From positions 23,846-87,845 of the forward strand of contig NZ_BBWJ01000022.1 in assembly GCF_001463745.1 (NCBI RefSeq): 64,000 nucleotides of DNA. The letters are read 5' to 3'. Below, one piece after another: positions 26,897 through 35,839 of this stretch; position 1 is the stretch's first letter, and each line of letters begins with the position of its first letter. Origin of the DNA: Aureimonas sp. AU22 (lineage in GTDB: Bacteria; Pseudomonadota; Alphaproteobacteria; Rhizobiales; Rhizobiaceae). The notes below the pieces were generated by a model. The model made no database searches, had not been told where the DNA came from, and saw only the letters and a program-made list of their open reading frames with translations. Position numbers and translations under genes: made by a program.

Positions 26897-28293
26897 GCGA
26901 GCCGTTCGACCTCGTGATCCGCGGCGGCACGGTCGCGACCGCTTCGGACGTCTTCACGGCCGACGTCGGCATTCGCGACGGGCGCATCGTCCAGATCGGC
27001 GAGACGCTGGCGGAAGGGCGCCAGGATATCGACGCCGCCGGCCGCTACGTGCTGCCGGGCGGCATCGACAGCCATGTCCACATCTCGCAGCCGTCCGGGG
27101 ACGGCATCGTCATGGCCGACGACTTCGAGAGCGGCACGCGCTCGGCGCTGTTCGGCGGCAACACCACTGTCCTGCCCTTCTGCCTGCAGGAGAAGGGCCA
27201 GTCGCTGCGCGCGGCGCTGACGGCCTACCACGCGCTGGCGGACGGCAACTGCTACACCGACCATTCCTTCCACATGATCGTCTCCGACCCGACCGCGTCC
27301 GTGCTCGGCCAGGAGCTGCCGGCGCTCGTCGCCGACGGCTACACCTCGTTCAAGGTCTTCATGACCTACGAGGGCCTGCGGCTGAACGATGCGCAGATCC
27401 TGGAAACGATGGATGTCGCCCGCCGCACCGGGGCGCTCGTCATGGTCCACTGCGAGAACGAGGACGCGATCCGCTACCTCATCGGGCGGCACGAGGCTTC
27501 GGGCGACGTCGCGCCGCGGGCGCATGCGACGACCCGGCCGATCGTGGTGGAGCGCGAGGCAACGCACCGTGCCCTGTCGCTCGCCGAGGTGGTCGACGTG
27601 CCGGTGGTCATCGTCCACGTCTCCAACGGCGCGGCGATCGACGAGATCCGCGCCGCGCGCGCGCGCGGCCGCAAGGTGATCGGCGAGACCTGCCCGCAAT
27701 ATCTCGTGCTCACCGCCGACGACCTCGACGGCATGGACTGGGAGGGGGCGAAGTTCGTCTGCTCGCCGCCGCCGCGCGACACGGCCTCCCAGGAGGCCTG
27801 CTGGCGGGGCCTCGAGACCGGCGTCTTCGACCTCTTCTCCTCCGATCACTGCCCCTTCCGCTACGACGATCCCGCCGGCAAGCTGAACCCGAAGGGCAAG
27901 ACGAGCTTCCGCCACATCCCGAACGGCATTCCCGGCGTCGAGACGCGGCTGCCGATCCTGTTCTCCGAAGGGGTGATGAAGGGCCGGATCGACCTCTCCC
28001 GCTTCGTGGCGCTGACCGCCACCAACCATGCCAAGGTCTACGGGCTCGAGCGAAAGGGCCGGATCGCGGTCGGCATGGACGCCGACATCGCGATCTGGGA
28101 CCCCGAGGCGCGGCGCACCATCCGCCACGCCGACCTCCACGACGGGGCCGACTACAGCCCCTACGAGGGGATCGAGATCCGGGGCTGGCCGACCACCGTG
28201 GTGCTGGGCGGCAAGATCATGGTGCGGGACGGCACGCTCGTCGGCGCCAAGGGCGACGGGCACTACCGCGCCCGGGCGCTGCCGACGATCTGA
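26893..28293 (+). CDS. Dihydropyrimidinase / hydantoinase family amidohydrolase, 466 aa
   Basis: Cyclic amidohydrolase opening a dihydropyrimidine or hydantoin ring. Metal ligands: His61 and His63 (DSHVHIS), carboxylated Lys in YTSFKVFMTYEG, His in MVHCEN, His in VIVHVSNGAA, and Asp in LFSSDHCPF. CPQYLVL and NGIPGVETRLP are family hallmarks. No dihydropyrimidine dehydrogenase or beta-ureidopropionase gene is nearby, so uracil degradation is not the obvious role; the substrate may be another cyclic amide or ureide. Starts with GTG overlapping the previous stop. Repeat copy C follows. Confidence 0.92.
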   Translation: MSEPFDLVIRGGTVATASDVFTADVGIRDGRIVQIGETLAEGRQDIDAAGRYVLPGGIDSHVHISQPSGDGIVMADDFESGTRSALFGGNTTVLPFCLQEKGQSLRAALTAYHALADGNCYTDHSFHMIVSDPTASVLGQELPALVADGYTSFKVFMTYEGLRLNDAQILETMDVARRTGALVMVHCENEDAIRYLIGRHEASGDVAPRAHATTRPIVVEREATHRALSLAEVVDVPVVIVHVSNGAAIDEIRAARARGRKVIGETCPQYLVLTADDLDGMDWEGAKFVCSPPPRDTASQEACWRGLETGVFDLFSSDHCPFRYDDPAGKLNPKGKTSFRHIPNGIPGVETRLPILFSEGVMKGRIDLSRFVALTATNHAKVYGLERKGRIAVGMDADIAIWDPEARRTIRHADLHDGADYSPYEGIEIRGWPTTVVLGGKIMVRDGTLVGAKGDGHYRARALPTI

Positions 28294-28300
28294 CGACGCC

Positions 28301-28350
28301 GCATTCTCCGCGAAAGCCGAGCAGGCTTTCGCGTCCGGACATGCGAAGAT
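28301..28350 (+). repeat. Palindromic intergenic repeat, copy C
   Basis: GCATTCTCCGCGAAAGCC, GAGCA loop, GGCTTTCGCGTCCGGACA. A 10-bp perfect stem, CGCGAAAGCC / GGCTTTCGCG, forms 8 nt after the dihydropyrimidinase stop, between two convergent genes, where it may serve as a bidirectional terminator. Confidence 0.7.
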
Positions 28351-28357
28351 CGGAGCG

Positions 28358-29422
28358 CTACGCGGCGTCCGCGATGCGGGCGCCGCTCGCGCCGTCGAAA
28401 AGGTGGGCCGTTGCGGGATCGAAGCGGACCGGAATGGTCTCGCCCGGCCGCAGCGCCAGGCGTTCGCGGAACAGGCAGGAGATCGCCTGTCCCCCAAGCC
28501 GGGCGCCGACCATCACCTCGGACCCCGTGGGCTCGACGACCTCGACGCGGATCGGCACGCCGCCGTCCTCGATGCGCACGTGCTCGGGACGGATGCCATA
28601 GGTGGCCTCGCCCGGCTTCACGGTGCCGGCCCGGCCCGGCAGGGGAAGCTCCTGACCGTCGGCCGTGACGAACCGGTCGGCATCGATCCGCCCTTGCACG
28701 AAGTTCATCGCCGGCGAGCCGATGAAGCCGGCCACGAACGTGTTGGCCGGCCGATCGTAGAGGTCGAGCGGGGCGCCGACCTGTTCCACCCGGCCGTCGC
28801 GCATCACGACGATCTTGTCGGCCATCGTCATCGCCTCGATCTGGTCGTGCGTGACGTAGACGATCGTGGTCTTCAGGCGCTGGTGCAGGTTCTTGATCTC
28901 GGCCCGCATGGAGACGCGCAGCTTGGCGTCGAGGTTCGACAGGGGCTCGTCGAACAGGAAGACCTGCGGGTCGCGCACGATGGCGCGGCCCATGGCGACG
29001 CGCTGGCGCTGGCCGCCGGAGAGCTGGCGCGGGAAGCGGTCGAGTAGCGGGGTGAGACCGAGGATGTCGGCCGCCGGCTTCACGCGGCTCTCGATCTCGG
29101 ACCTCGCTGCGTTCTTGAGCTTCAGCGCGAAGCCCATGTTGTCGGCCACCGACATGTGCGGGTAGAGCGCGTAGTTCTGGAACACCATGGCGATGTCCCG
29201 CTCCTTGGCGGGCAGGTCGTTGACGACCCGCCCGCCGATCCGGATCTCGCCGCCCGAAATCTCCTCGAGTCCGGCCAGCATGCGCAGGAGCGTGGACTTG
29301 CCGCAGCCGGACGGCCCGACGAGGACCACGAACTCGCCGTCCGCAATGTCGATCGAGACGCCGTGGATCGTGGCGACCGAACCATAGCTCTTCTTCACGT
29401 CGCGGATGGTGACGGGGGCCAT
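28358..29422 (-). CDS. Sugar-type ABC transporter ATP-binding protein (UgpC/MalK-like), 354 aa
   Basis: ATPase of the CUT1 carbohydrate importers. Walker A GPSGCGKS at 36-43, Q-loop [13 protein letters not shown], signature LSGGQRQR, Walker [18 protein letters not shown]-loop [11 protein letters not shown]. The C-terminal 120 residues form the TOBE/OB regulatory domain (YGIRPEHV). Last gene of the minus-strand operon; 10 nt after the permease. Confidence 0.95.
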   Translation of the reverse strand: MAPVTIRDVKKSYGSVATIHGVSIDIADGEFVVLVGPSGCGKSTLLRMLAGLEEISGGEIRIGGRVVNDLPAKERDIAMVFQNYALYPHMSVADNMGFALKLKNAARSEIESRVKPAADILGLTPLLDRFPRQLSGGQRQRVAMGRAIVRDPQVFLFDEPLSNLDAKLRVSMRAEIKNLHQRLKTTIVYVTHDQIEAMTMADKIVVMRDGRVEQVGAPLDLYDRPANTFVAGFIGSPAMNFVQGRIDADRFVTADGQELPLPGRAGTVKPGEATYGIRPEHVRIEDGGVPIRVEVVEPTGSEVMVGARLGGQAISCLFRERLALRPGETIPVRFDPATAHLFDGASGARIADAA

Positions 29423-29432
29423 GACGATTTCC

Positions 29433-30251
29433 TTATTTGACCGCGCCGGCCGTCAGACCGGCGACGATCTGGCGCTGTGCGACGATGGTGAGCACGAGGA
29501 CGGGCAGGGTGACGACGAGGGCGGCCGCCGCCAGCGGGCCCCAGCTCACCTGCTCGAAGGACAGCATGTTGTAGACGGCGACGGGCAGCGTGCGCGTCTC
29601 GCGGCTGGCGAGCACGATGCCGAAGACGAAGTTGTTCCAGGAGAAGATGACGGCGAGGATCAGCGAGACCACGATGCCGGGCCGCGCGATCGGGAGCGCC
29701 ACCCGGGAGAAGACCTGCCAGCTCGTCGCCCCGTCGATCACCGCAGCCTCTTCCAGCTCCAGCGGCGTCGTCTCGAAATAGCCGATCATCACCCAGATCA
29801 CGATCGGCACCGTGACCACGAGATGGATCACGATCTGCGGCAGAAGCGTGCCGAGAAGGCCGATCGTCTGGAACAGGAGGAAGAGCGGGATCAGGAAGGA
29901 GAGCCCCGGCGTCATGCGCGCGATCATGATGACGATCGCGGCCTTGTTGGCCTTCAACCGGGCGATGCCGTAGCCGGCGGGAACGCCGACCACGAGGGCC
30001 AGAAGCGTCGCCGTACCGGTGACGAGGACCGAGTTCCAGAAATAGAGAAGGAAGTCGTTCTCGGCGAAGATCCTGACGTAGTTCGCCCAGGCGATGCGCT
30101 CGGGGATCAGGATCGGCGGGTAGGCGCCGTTGTCGATCTCGAACTTCAGGGAGAGCGACAGCATCCACACGAAGAAGAACACGGCCGGCGACACGAAGAC
30201 GAGACCGAGGAACAGGAGGCCTGCGCGGTCGGCGATACGACGGAGCTTCAT
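29433..30251 (-). CDS. Sugar-type ABC permease (MalG-like), 272 aa
   Basis: Inner-membrane subunit of a CUT1 importer. Six hydrophobic segments; EAA loop [23 protein letters not shown], where the family text is EAAxxDGAxxxxxFxxxxLP. ATG 30251 ([11 protein letters not shown]) is chosen; a frame extension of six codons is possible. Pairs with the 30266 permease, 14 nt upstream. Confidence 0.93.
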   Translation of the reverse strand: MKLRRIADRAGLLFLGLVFVSPAVFFFVWMLSLSLKFEIDNGAYPPILIPERIAWANYVRIFAENDFLLYFWNSVLVTGTATLLALVVGVPAGYGIARLKANKAAIVIMIARMTPGLSFLIPLFLLFQTIGLLGTLLPQIVIHLVVTVPIVIWVMIGYFETTPLELEEAAVIDGATSWQVFSRVALPIARPGIVVSLILAVIFSWNNFVFGIVLASRETRTLPVAVYNMLSFEQVSWGPLAAAALVVTLPVLVLTIVAQRQIVAGLTAGAVK

Positions 30252-30265
30252 GGCGCGGTGCCCTT

Positions 30266-31192
30266 TCATCCGTTCCACTTCGCCCGCTGCTTCAGATGCA
30301 GCATGACGAGCGACATGGCGACGATGACGACGAAGAAGACGACGGCGATCGCCGATCCGTAGCCGATGTCGTAGTAGGAGAAGGCGACGTTGTAGAGGTA
30401 GATGTTGATCGTCTCCGACGCGGTGCCGGGCCCCCCTTGCGTCATCGCGTAGATGATGTCGAAGCTCTTCAGGGCGTCGATCGAGCGGATGATCACGGCC
30501 ACCATCATGAAGGGCGCGATGAGCGGCAGGGTGATGTAGCGGAACTTCTGCCAGCCGTTCGCGCCGTCGATCTCGGCGCCCTCGTAGGGCTCGCGCGGCA
30601 GCGAGGCGAGGCCGCCGAGCACGATCAGCATGACGAGCGGCGTCCACTGCCAGGTCTCGACCAGCACCAGCGAGGGGATCACGGTGGACTGGTCGTAGAT
30701 CCAGGACTGCTCGGGCAGGCCCGCCACCGACAGGAGGTAGTTGAGGACGCCGAGCGAGGGGTTGAACATCATCGTCCAGACCAGAGCGATGGCGACGGGC
30801 GTCGCCATCATCGGCATGACGAAGATGGCGCGCAGGATCCCCTTGAGCGGCATCCTGGAATCGAACAGGACGGCGGCGATCGTGCCGAGGACGAGGGGCG
30901 CGACCACCGACAGGGCGGTGTAGACGAGCGCGTGGCCCATCGATTCCCAGAAGCGGATGTCGGTGGCCAGCCGCGCGTAGTTCTCCCATCCGACGAACGT
31001 CACCTCGCCGCCGAGCCGCCAGGCGTTCACGCTCATGTAGAGCGTGAAGACCCAGGGGAAGACGATCACCGCCACAACCACGACGAGCGCCGGAATGACG
31101 AAGGGCCAGTAGCTGGGGCGAAGTCGCCCCCGCTTTCCCGTCATGGCGGAAGCCGCGACGGGATCGTCGGCGTGGGAGGTCACGGCGCTCAT
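30266..31192 (-). CDS. Sugar-type ABC permease (MalF-like), 308 aa
   Basis: Second CUT1 permease. A charged 30-residue N-terminus precedes six membrane segments (WPFVIPALVVVVAVIVFPW first). EAA loop YEGAEIDGANGWQKFRYITLP is intact, followed by the F-x-x-I-Y-x-M-T-x-G-G-P segment (IIYAMTQGGP) typical of MalF-like subunits. Its ATG overlaps the binding-protein stop by one ATGA, so the genes are translationally coupled. Confidence 0.93.
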   Translation of the reverse strand: MSAVTSHADDPVAASAMTGKRGRLRPSYWPFVIPALVVVVAVIVFPWVFTLYMSVNAWRLGGEVTFVGWENYARLATDIRFWESMGHALVYTALSVVAPLVLGTIAAVLFDSRMPLKGILRAIFVMPMMATPVAIALVWTMMFNPSLGVLNYLLSVAGLPEQSWIYDQSTVIPSLVLVETWQWTPLVMLIVLGGLASLPREPYEGAEIDGANGWQKFRYITLPLIAPFMMVAVIIRSIDALKSFDIIYAMTQGGPGTASETINIYLYNVAFSYYDIGYGSAIAVVFFVVIVAMSLVMLHLKQRAKWNG

Positions 31193-32526
31193 CAGGCCTC
31201 GCTGCGCTCCAGGATGGGCTTGAACTGCTCGGTCGCGGCCTTCAGCTCCGTCGCCGGGTCGGCGCCGCCCAGAAGGTTGGTGAGCGCCACGCCGTAGATG
31301 TCGCGGAACTCGGTGACCGGGATCACCACGGGAAGGGCGATCTGGCTCACCTTGGCGGACCCCGCCACCGCGTCGGCCCATTCGGCCGGCATGGTCACGC
31401 CCTTGCGGACCTCGGCGTCCTCCACGATCGAGGTGCGGAACGGAACGCCTGCGCCGGCCTGGAAGAGACGGGCGCCCATCTCCTTCGAGACGGCCCACTG
31501 GCAGTAGAGATAGGCCGCTTCCTTGTTCTGCGAGGCCTCGGTCACCGCGATGCCGTCGCCGAGCGTCGGGGCGGCGCGCCCGGCGGGGCCCGCGGGAACC
31601 ACGCCGTAGCCGACCTTGCCGACGACGCGCGAGAGCTCGGGGTTCTCCAGGGGTGCCGCGAAGCCGACGCCGTCGAACCACATGCCGACCTTGCCCTGCA
31701 GGAAGGCGGACTGGCATTCGGCCCAGTTGAAGCCGGTGACGCCGCGCGGCGCTGTCTCGGTCATCAGCGCCTGGTACAGCTTGGCCGCCTCGACGCCCTT
31801 GTCGTTGTCGGCGAGGATCGTCCCGTCCTCGCCGATCGCCTGCTGGCCGAAGCCGAGCATCAGCGAGGTCCAGACCGGCGTGTTGGCGTTCTTCATGCCG
31901 CGCGCGACGAAGCCGGAAGTGCCGGCCTCCTTGTCGGTGAGCGCCTTGGCGGCGGCCAGCATCGCGTCGAAGGTTTGGGGGTAGGCGAGGCCCTTGGCTT
32001 CGAAGAGCTCCTTGTTCCAGTAGACGATCCAGTAGTCCACCGAGAAGGGCAGCGCGCGGATGCGGCCTTCGCCGTCCTTTGCGTAGGAGAGGCCCGCGGG
32101 CGCGAAGTCGCCCTCGTTGAGCGAGGCGTCCGTCAGCGCCGGGTCGGCCATGAAGGGCGACAGGTCGGCCAGCCAGCCGGCCTTCTCGAACTGCCGCTTC
32201 TGGGCGTGAAAGCTGATATGGATGACGTCGAAGCTCGGACGCCCGGAGGTGAGTTCGATCACCGCCTTCTGGCGCTGCTGCTGCTCGGGCGTGGCCTCCG
32301 AGTTGACCTTGATGCCGGTCAGCGCCTCGAACTCCGCCTGATACTTGCGCAGGAGTTCGCCGCGCGGGTTCTTCGTGAGGTTCACCTCGATCGTCGTGCC
32401 GGCGTGCTTCTTCCAGTCGACGCCGGCCGCCCAGGACGGGCGGACGCCGGCCAACGCCAGTGCAGTGACGGCGGCGGTGCCGGCGAGGAAGCGGCGGCGC
32501 GACAGGTGCAGGGTCTCGTTCGGCAT
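31192..32526 (-). CDS. Extracellular solute-binding protein, sugar type, 444 aa
   Basis: SBP_bac_1 family. N-terminus carries a Tat motif, SRRRFLAG, and a hydrophobic stretch ending in PSWAAG, so it is exported folded. Typical features: TTIEVNLTKNPRGELLRKYQAEFEALTGIKV, FDVIHISFHAQKRQFEKAGWLADL, and VDYWIVYWNKELFEAKGL. CUT1 binding proteins bind oligosaccharides, polyols, sugar acids or glycerol phosphates. Linked to a dapA-like aldolase, so the substrate may be a sugar acid or sialic-acid-like compound (inference). Confidence 0.92.
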   Translation of the reverse strand: MPNETLHLSRRRFLAGTAAVTALALAGVRPSWAAGVDWKKHAGTTIEVNLTKNPRGELLRKYQAEFEALTGIKVNSEATPEQQQRQKAVIELTSGRPSFDVIHISFHAQKRQFEKAGWLADLSPFMADPALTDASLNEGDFAPAGLSYAKDGEGRIRALPFSVDYWIVYWNKELFEAKGLAYPQTFDAMLAAAKALTDKEAGTSGFVARGMKNANTPVWTSLMLGFGQQAIGEDGTILADNDKGVEAAKLYQALMTETAPRGVTGFNWAECQSAFLQGKVGMWFDGVGFAAPLENPELSRVVGKVGYGVVPAGPAGRAAPTLGDGIAVTEASQNKEAAYLYCQWAVSKEMGARLFQAGAGVPFRTSIVEDAEVRKGVTMPAEWADAVAGSAKVSQIALPVVIPVTEFRDIYGVALTNLLGGADPATELKAATEQFKPILERSEA

Positions 32527-32583
32527 GCGGGTTGTCCTCCCTCGGGGCCGGGGCGTCCTCCAACGCTTTTCGTCCGGCCGGTT

Positions 32584-33270
32584 TCAGATGGTGAGCGCCA
32601 GCCTCCTGGCGTTGTCGATATGCACGCCGACGGCATCGGCGGCGCGGGCAGGTTCACGGCTCTCGATGGCCTCGATAACGGCGAGATGCTCGCGCATCAC
32701 CGGCACCACGCGCCCGTCGATCCGGTAGCGCTCGTGGTGGATCAGGCGCAGCTTCACCGAGTTGACGCGGTAGGCCATGGAGATGATCGAGTTGCCGAGC
32801 GCGTCGATGAACGTGTCGTGCAGACGCCAGTCGATCGCCTGCGCCGCCTGTTCCTCCTCGCGGGTCAGGGCGCGCGAAAGCGCCATCGCCAGCATCTCCT
32901 CGTGCTCGCGGCGCAAGCCCGCCACCACGAGGTCGGGCGCCGAGCGCGTGAAGGTCGCGACCGCCTCCTTCTCCAGGAACAGGCGGAACTGGAAGGCCTC
33001 GCGGATGAGGTTGAGATCGACATGGGCGATCTGGATACCCCTTTGGGGCACCGTGCGCAGAAGTCCCTCCGATTCGAGGCGCGGGATGATCTCGCGGATG
33101 GCGCCGAGCGGCAGTCCGGTGCGCTGGACGAGCTGTCGCTGCGTGACGAACTCGCCGGGCGCGAAGTCGCGGGAGATCAGCTTCTCGATGATGCTCTCGT
33201 AGGCGAGCTCGCGCAGCTTGAGCGCGTCGCCACCCTTCGCTCGCCCGGATTCGCCCGCGACCTCGTCCAC
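32584..33270 (-). CDS. GntR family (FCD-type) regulator of the aldolase/ABC operon, 228 aa
   Basis: Winged helix: LRELAYESIIEKLISRDFAPGEFVTQRQL and TGLPLGAIREIIPRLESEGLL, followed by FCD domain with HEEMLAMAL, DWRLHDTFIDALGN and MREHLAVIEAI. It begins GTG 33270, only 3 nt after the aldolase stop, and precedes the ABC genes by 57 nt, so it is inside the operon it probably controls. A near-palindrome in the aldolase promoter (34188-34199) is the best operator candidate. No clear SD; translation may be coupled to the aldolase gene. Confidence 0.87.
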   Translation of the reverse strand: MDEVAGESGRAKGGDALKLRELAYESIIEKLISRDFAPGEFVTQRQLVQRTGLPLGAIREIIPRLESEGLLRTVPQRGIQIAHVDLNLIREAFQFRLFLEKEAVATFTRSAPDLVVAGLRREHEEMLAMALSRALTREEEQAAQAIDWRLHDTFIDALGNSIISMAYRVNSVKLRLIHHERYRIDGRVVPVMREHLAVIEAIESREPARAADAVGVHIDNARRLALTI

Positions 33271-33273
33271 GGT

Positions 33274-34161
33274 TCAGGCCGCCGCCGCTTCGCGGAAGCC
33301 GTCGAGCAGGCGGCCTAGCGTCGCCCGTCCGTCCGCGGGGGTGGAAACGAGCGGCGCGCGCACCCGCGTCCAGCCTTCCTCGCCCGTGCGATGGGCGACC
33401 AGCGCCTTGACGGCGGGCGTCACCGGATGGCGCAGCACGGCTTCCACCAGCTCGTTCAGGGCGGGATCGTCGCGCCCGTCGCGGATCAAAGCCGAGAGGC
33501 GGCCGGCCAGGACGTTGGCGAGGCCCGAGATCGCCCCTTGGGCACCGAGTCGCACACCGGCCGCTAGGCTCCGCTCGTCGCCGATCAGGATGGCGAGATC
33601 CCGGTGCTCGGCCAGGAGCCGCTCGGTATAGGACCAGTTGCCCGACGAATCCTTGACACCGGCGATCGCCTGGGGAAATTCGGCGCGCAGCGCTGCGACC
33701 AGCGACACCGGCAGTTCCACCGCGGTGACGGAGGGGATGTTGTAGAGGATGATGCCGCGCGCGGCTTCGCCGAGCGTCTGCAGAACCTCTCGGAACCAAC
33801 GCCCGACGCCCTCTTCCGAGACGTTCTTGAAGTAGGACGGGGGCGCCAGGAGGACGCCGCGCGCGCCAAGGTTCAGGATCTCCGCGGCCTGCGCGGCGGC
33901 GTCGCCGCTGGCGTTCGCCATCACGCAGGCGACCAGCCTGTCGCCGCCAAGGCCCGCCGCCGCGAACGCGCTCAGCATCCGGCTGCGCTCGGCCTGGTCA
34001 ATGGACGAGCCCTCGCCGGTCGTGCCGAACAGTGTGACGCTCGCGCATCCCTCGTCGAGGCAGCGCCGGGCATGGCGAACCGCAACGGCGGCGTCGCATC
34101 GGCCTGCCGTGTCGAAGGGCGTCGTCAGCGCGGCCGACAGTCCGAATGGCGATTGGGTCAT
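33274..34161 (-). CDS. DapA-family aldolase/lyase, 295 aa
   Basis: TIM-barrel enzyme of the dihydrodipicolinate synthase / N-acetylneuraminate lyase superfamily. Motifs: ALTTPFD, LFGTTGEGSS (48-53 region GTTGEG), ILYNIPSVT with catalytic Tyr140, and AGVKDSSGNW with Schiff-base Lys170. The essential housekeeping dapA should lie elsewhere; this copy opens an operon with a GntR regulator and a CUT1 importer, indicating catabolism of a 2-keto-3-deoxy sugar acid or sialic acid. SD AGGAGG just before ATG 34161. Confidence 0.9.
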   Translation of the reverse strand: MTQSPFGLSAALTTPFDTAGRCDAAVAVRHARRCLDEGCASVTLFGTTGEGSSIDQAERSRMLSAFAAAGLGGDRLVACVMANASGDAAAQAAEILNLGARGVLLAPPSYFKNVSEEGVGRWFREVLQTLGEAARGIILYNIPSVTAVELPVSLVAALRAEFPQAIAGVKDSSGNWSYTERLLAEHRDLAILIGDERSLAAGVRLGAQGAISGLANVLAGRLSALIRDGRDDPALNELVEAVLRHPVTPAVKALVAHRTGEEGWTRVRAPLVSTPADGRATLGRLLDGFREAAAA

Positions 34162-34187
34162 GGTGGATCCTCCTGCCCGATCACTAG

Positions 34188-34210
34188 CTAACATGTCAGA
34201 TGGTTGTCAA
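34188..34210 (-). promoter_or_regulatory. Candidate promoter with operator, aldolase/ABC operon
   Basis: On the minus strand an exact -35 box TTGACA (34210-34205) is followed within the spacer by CTGACATGTTAG (34199-34188), a 10/12 palindrome of the GntR/FadR kind. The -10 is weak. A repressor sitting between the boxes would silence the operon. Confidence 0.4.
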
Positions 34211-34345
34211 TCGGTCATCGCGGTTCGCGATGCATGGGCGAGCGGAGGAACGGATCATGCCTCGACGCCTCGACTTGAATGGAGGGGGCCCATCACCTGT
34301 CCTGCGTTCGACCGCGCCCGGGCCGGCGCCCGACCTTGCGAGGCC

Positions 34346-35032
34346 TCAGCGCGATTGATCGAGGACGAAGACGACCGGACGATCGTGGCCAAGCATCTCG
34401 CGGGTCAGCTCGAGCCTGCTCGAGCCCACCCGCCGCACCTCTGCGGCGGGAAAGCGGTCGAGGAAACGCTCCACCGGCTCGATCGCCAGCACGCCCTTCG
34501 GGCTGTGGTAGTGCATCGGAATGATCGCCCCCGGCCGGATGCGCTCGATCGCCCGGTCGAGATCGTCGAGCGCGATCGTCGCATGGGCGCCGGTCAGGGC
34601 CAGCAGGAGATCGACCTCGCCCGCGAGCGCGTCGAGATGCTCGGGCGGGACGGGATTGCCGATGTCGCCCATGTGGAGGACGCGGATGCCGCCGAGTTCG
34701 AAGAGGTAGAGGGCGTTGGCGTCGGGATCGCGTCCCCCGAAATCGAAGGTGAGGCTCTCGTAGGCGGGAAAGGGGCGGATGCGCAGGCCCCCGACGAGCG
34801 CCCCCTCCGGCGGCAGTTCGAGCGCGTTCACGACGATCGGATCGCCCGACACGTGGCTCGGATCGGAATGGAAGCGGTCGGTCGCCGAACTCATGACGAC
34901 GAGATCGGCGGGCTCGTCGATCCGGTCGAACCCGCTTCCGTGCGCGCCCGGCGTATAGGGATCGGTGACGACCGCAAGACCGTCCGCCTCCAGACGGAAG
35001 CTCGCATGGGCATAGAAGGTGATCGTCAGCAT
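34346..35032 (-). CDS. MBL-fold protein with degenerate metal motif (UlaG-like), 228 aa
   Basis: Metallo-beta-lactamase fold of the UlaG/UPF0173 branch: ITFYAHASFRLEADGLAVVTDPY at the start, LVVMSSATDRFHSDPSHV where the metal motif should be, VLHMGDIGNPVP, and IIPMHYHSPKG near the end. The usual H-x-H-x-D-H is replaced by S-A-T-D-R-F-H, losing the first two His, although later His/Asp residues remain. It may therefore bind one metal or none. Substrate unknown. ATG 35032; same strand as the aldolase operon downstream but 184 nt from it, and 72 nt after the next GntR gene. Confidence 0.8.
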   Translation of the reverse strand: MLTITFYAHASFRLEADGLAVVTDPYTPGAHGSGFDRIDEPADLVVMSSATDRFHSDPSHVSGDPIVVNALELPPEGALVGGLRIRPFPAYESLTFDFGGRDPDANALYLFELGGIRVLHMGDIGNPVPPEHLDALAGEVDLLLALTGAHATIALDDLDRAIERIRPGAIIPMHYHSPKGVLAIEPVERFLDRFPAAEVRRVGSSRLELTREMLGHDRPVVFVLDQSR

Positions 35033-35104
35033 CCGGGTCCTCCGCCGCCGCGCCGCCGCGGTCCGAAGCGTCCTAGCACCTTGCGCGCCGCCGCGTCCGG
35101 CGCA

Positions 35105-35839
35105 TCAGCGCCGGGCGAAGCTGAAGCTGAAGGCGTCGCCGCGATGGTAGTCCTGCGCGAACAGGACGGCCTCGCCGCGTTTGGTGAAACAGGTCTCGGT
35201 GATCAGGAGTGCGGGTTCGAAGTCGGCGAGGTGATGGGCCTTCACCACCTCCCTCGGCAGCGGCACCGCGGCGACCGTCGCCGTCGACATCACAGGCTCC
35301 TTGTCCTGGCCGCGCAGGAGATCGACCACCGAACCGGTCCAGTCAATGGCGTCCGGATCGCCGCCCGGCAGGTCGTCGATGCGCAGGTAGTTCAGGGAAT
35401 AGACGAGCGCCTTGCGTTCATGGAAGCGGAGCCGTTCCACCCGCGCCACCGCCGTCGCCGGGCTGCACTGGAGCGCGTTCGCGACCATCGCGCCCGCCTG
35501 CACGGCGCCGACGCCGATCAGCGTGCTGGCGGGGCGGTAGCCGAGCCCGCGCATCATCGTCGAGACGCTCTCGAAGCACGTGATGGGCCGCTCCACCATC
35601 AGCGTCGCGCCGGCGGTCAGGAAGCGGCCCCGGCCGTGCTGCGTCTCGATGATGCCGTCCTGTTCCAGGATCTTCAGCGCCTCCCGCAGGGTCGGGCGCG
35701 AGCACGCGAAGCGCTGGGTAAGCTGGTCCTCGCTCGGCAGCCTGTCGCCCGGAACCAGCGCGCTCCGCTGGATGAGGTCGAGGAGGCCGAGATGGATCTG
35801 GTCGACCGCGGAGGGCTTCTTGGGATGGCTACGCGCCAT
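35105..35839 (-). CDS. GntR family (HutC/UTRA-type) regulator, 244 aa
   Basis: Winged helix DQIHLGLLDLIQRSALVPGDRLPSEDQL and FACSRPTLREALKILEQDGII, with the wing GRGRFLTAG, then a UTRA ligand-binding domain (about 90-240) with ERLRFHERKALVYSLNYLRID and LLITETCFTKRGEAVLFAQDYHRGDAFSF. It is divergent from the binding protein/FAD oxidase/permease genes at 36253-39436, so it probably regulates them. ATG 35839 has GGAGGAG upstream. Confidence 0.88.
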   Translation of the reverse strand: MARSHPKKPSAVDQIHLGLLDLIQRSALVPGDRLPSEDQLTQRFACSRPTLREALKILEQDGIIETQHGRGRFLTAGATLMVERPITCFESVSTMMRGLGYRPASTLIGVGAVQAGAMVANALQCSPATAVARVERLRFHERKALVYSLNYLRIDDLPGGDPDAIDWTGSVVDLLRGQDKEPVMSTATVAAVPLPREVVKAHHLADFEPALLITETCFTKRGEAVLFAQDYHRGDAFSFSFARR

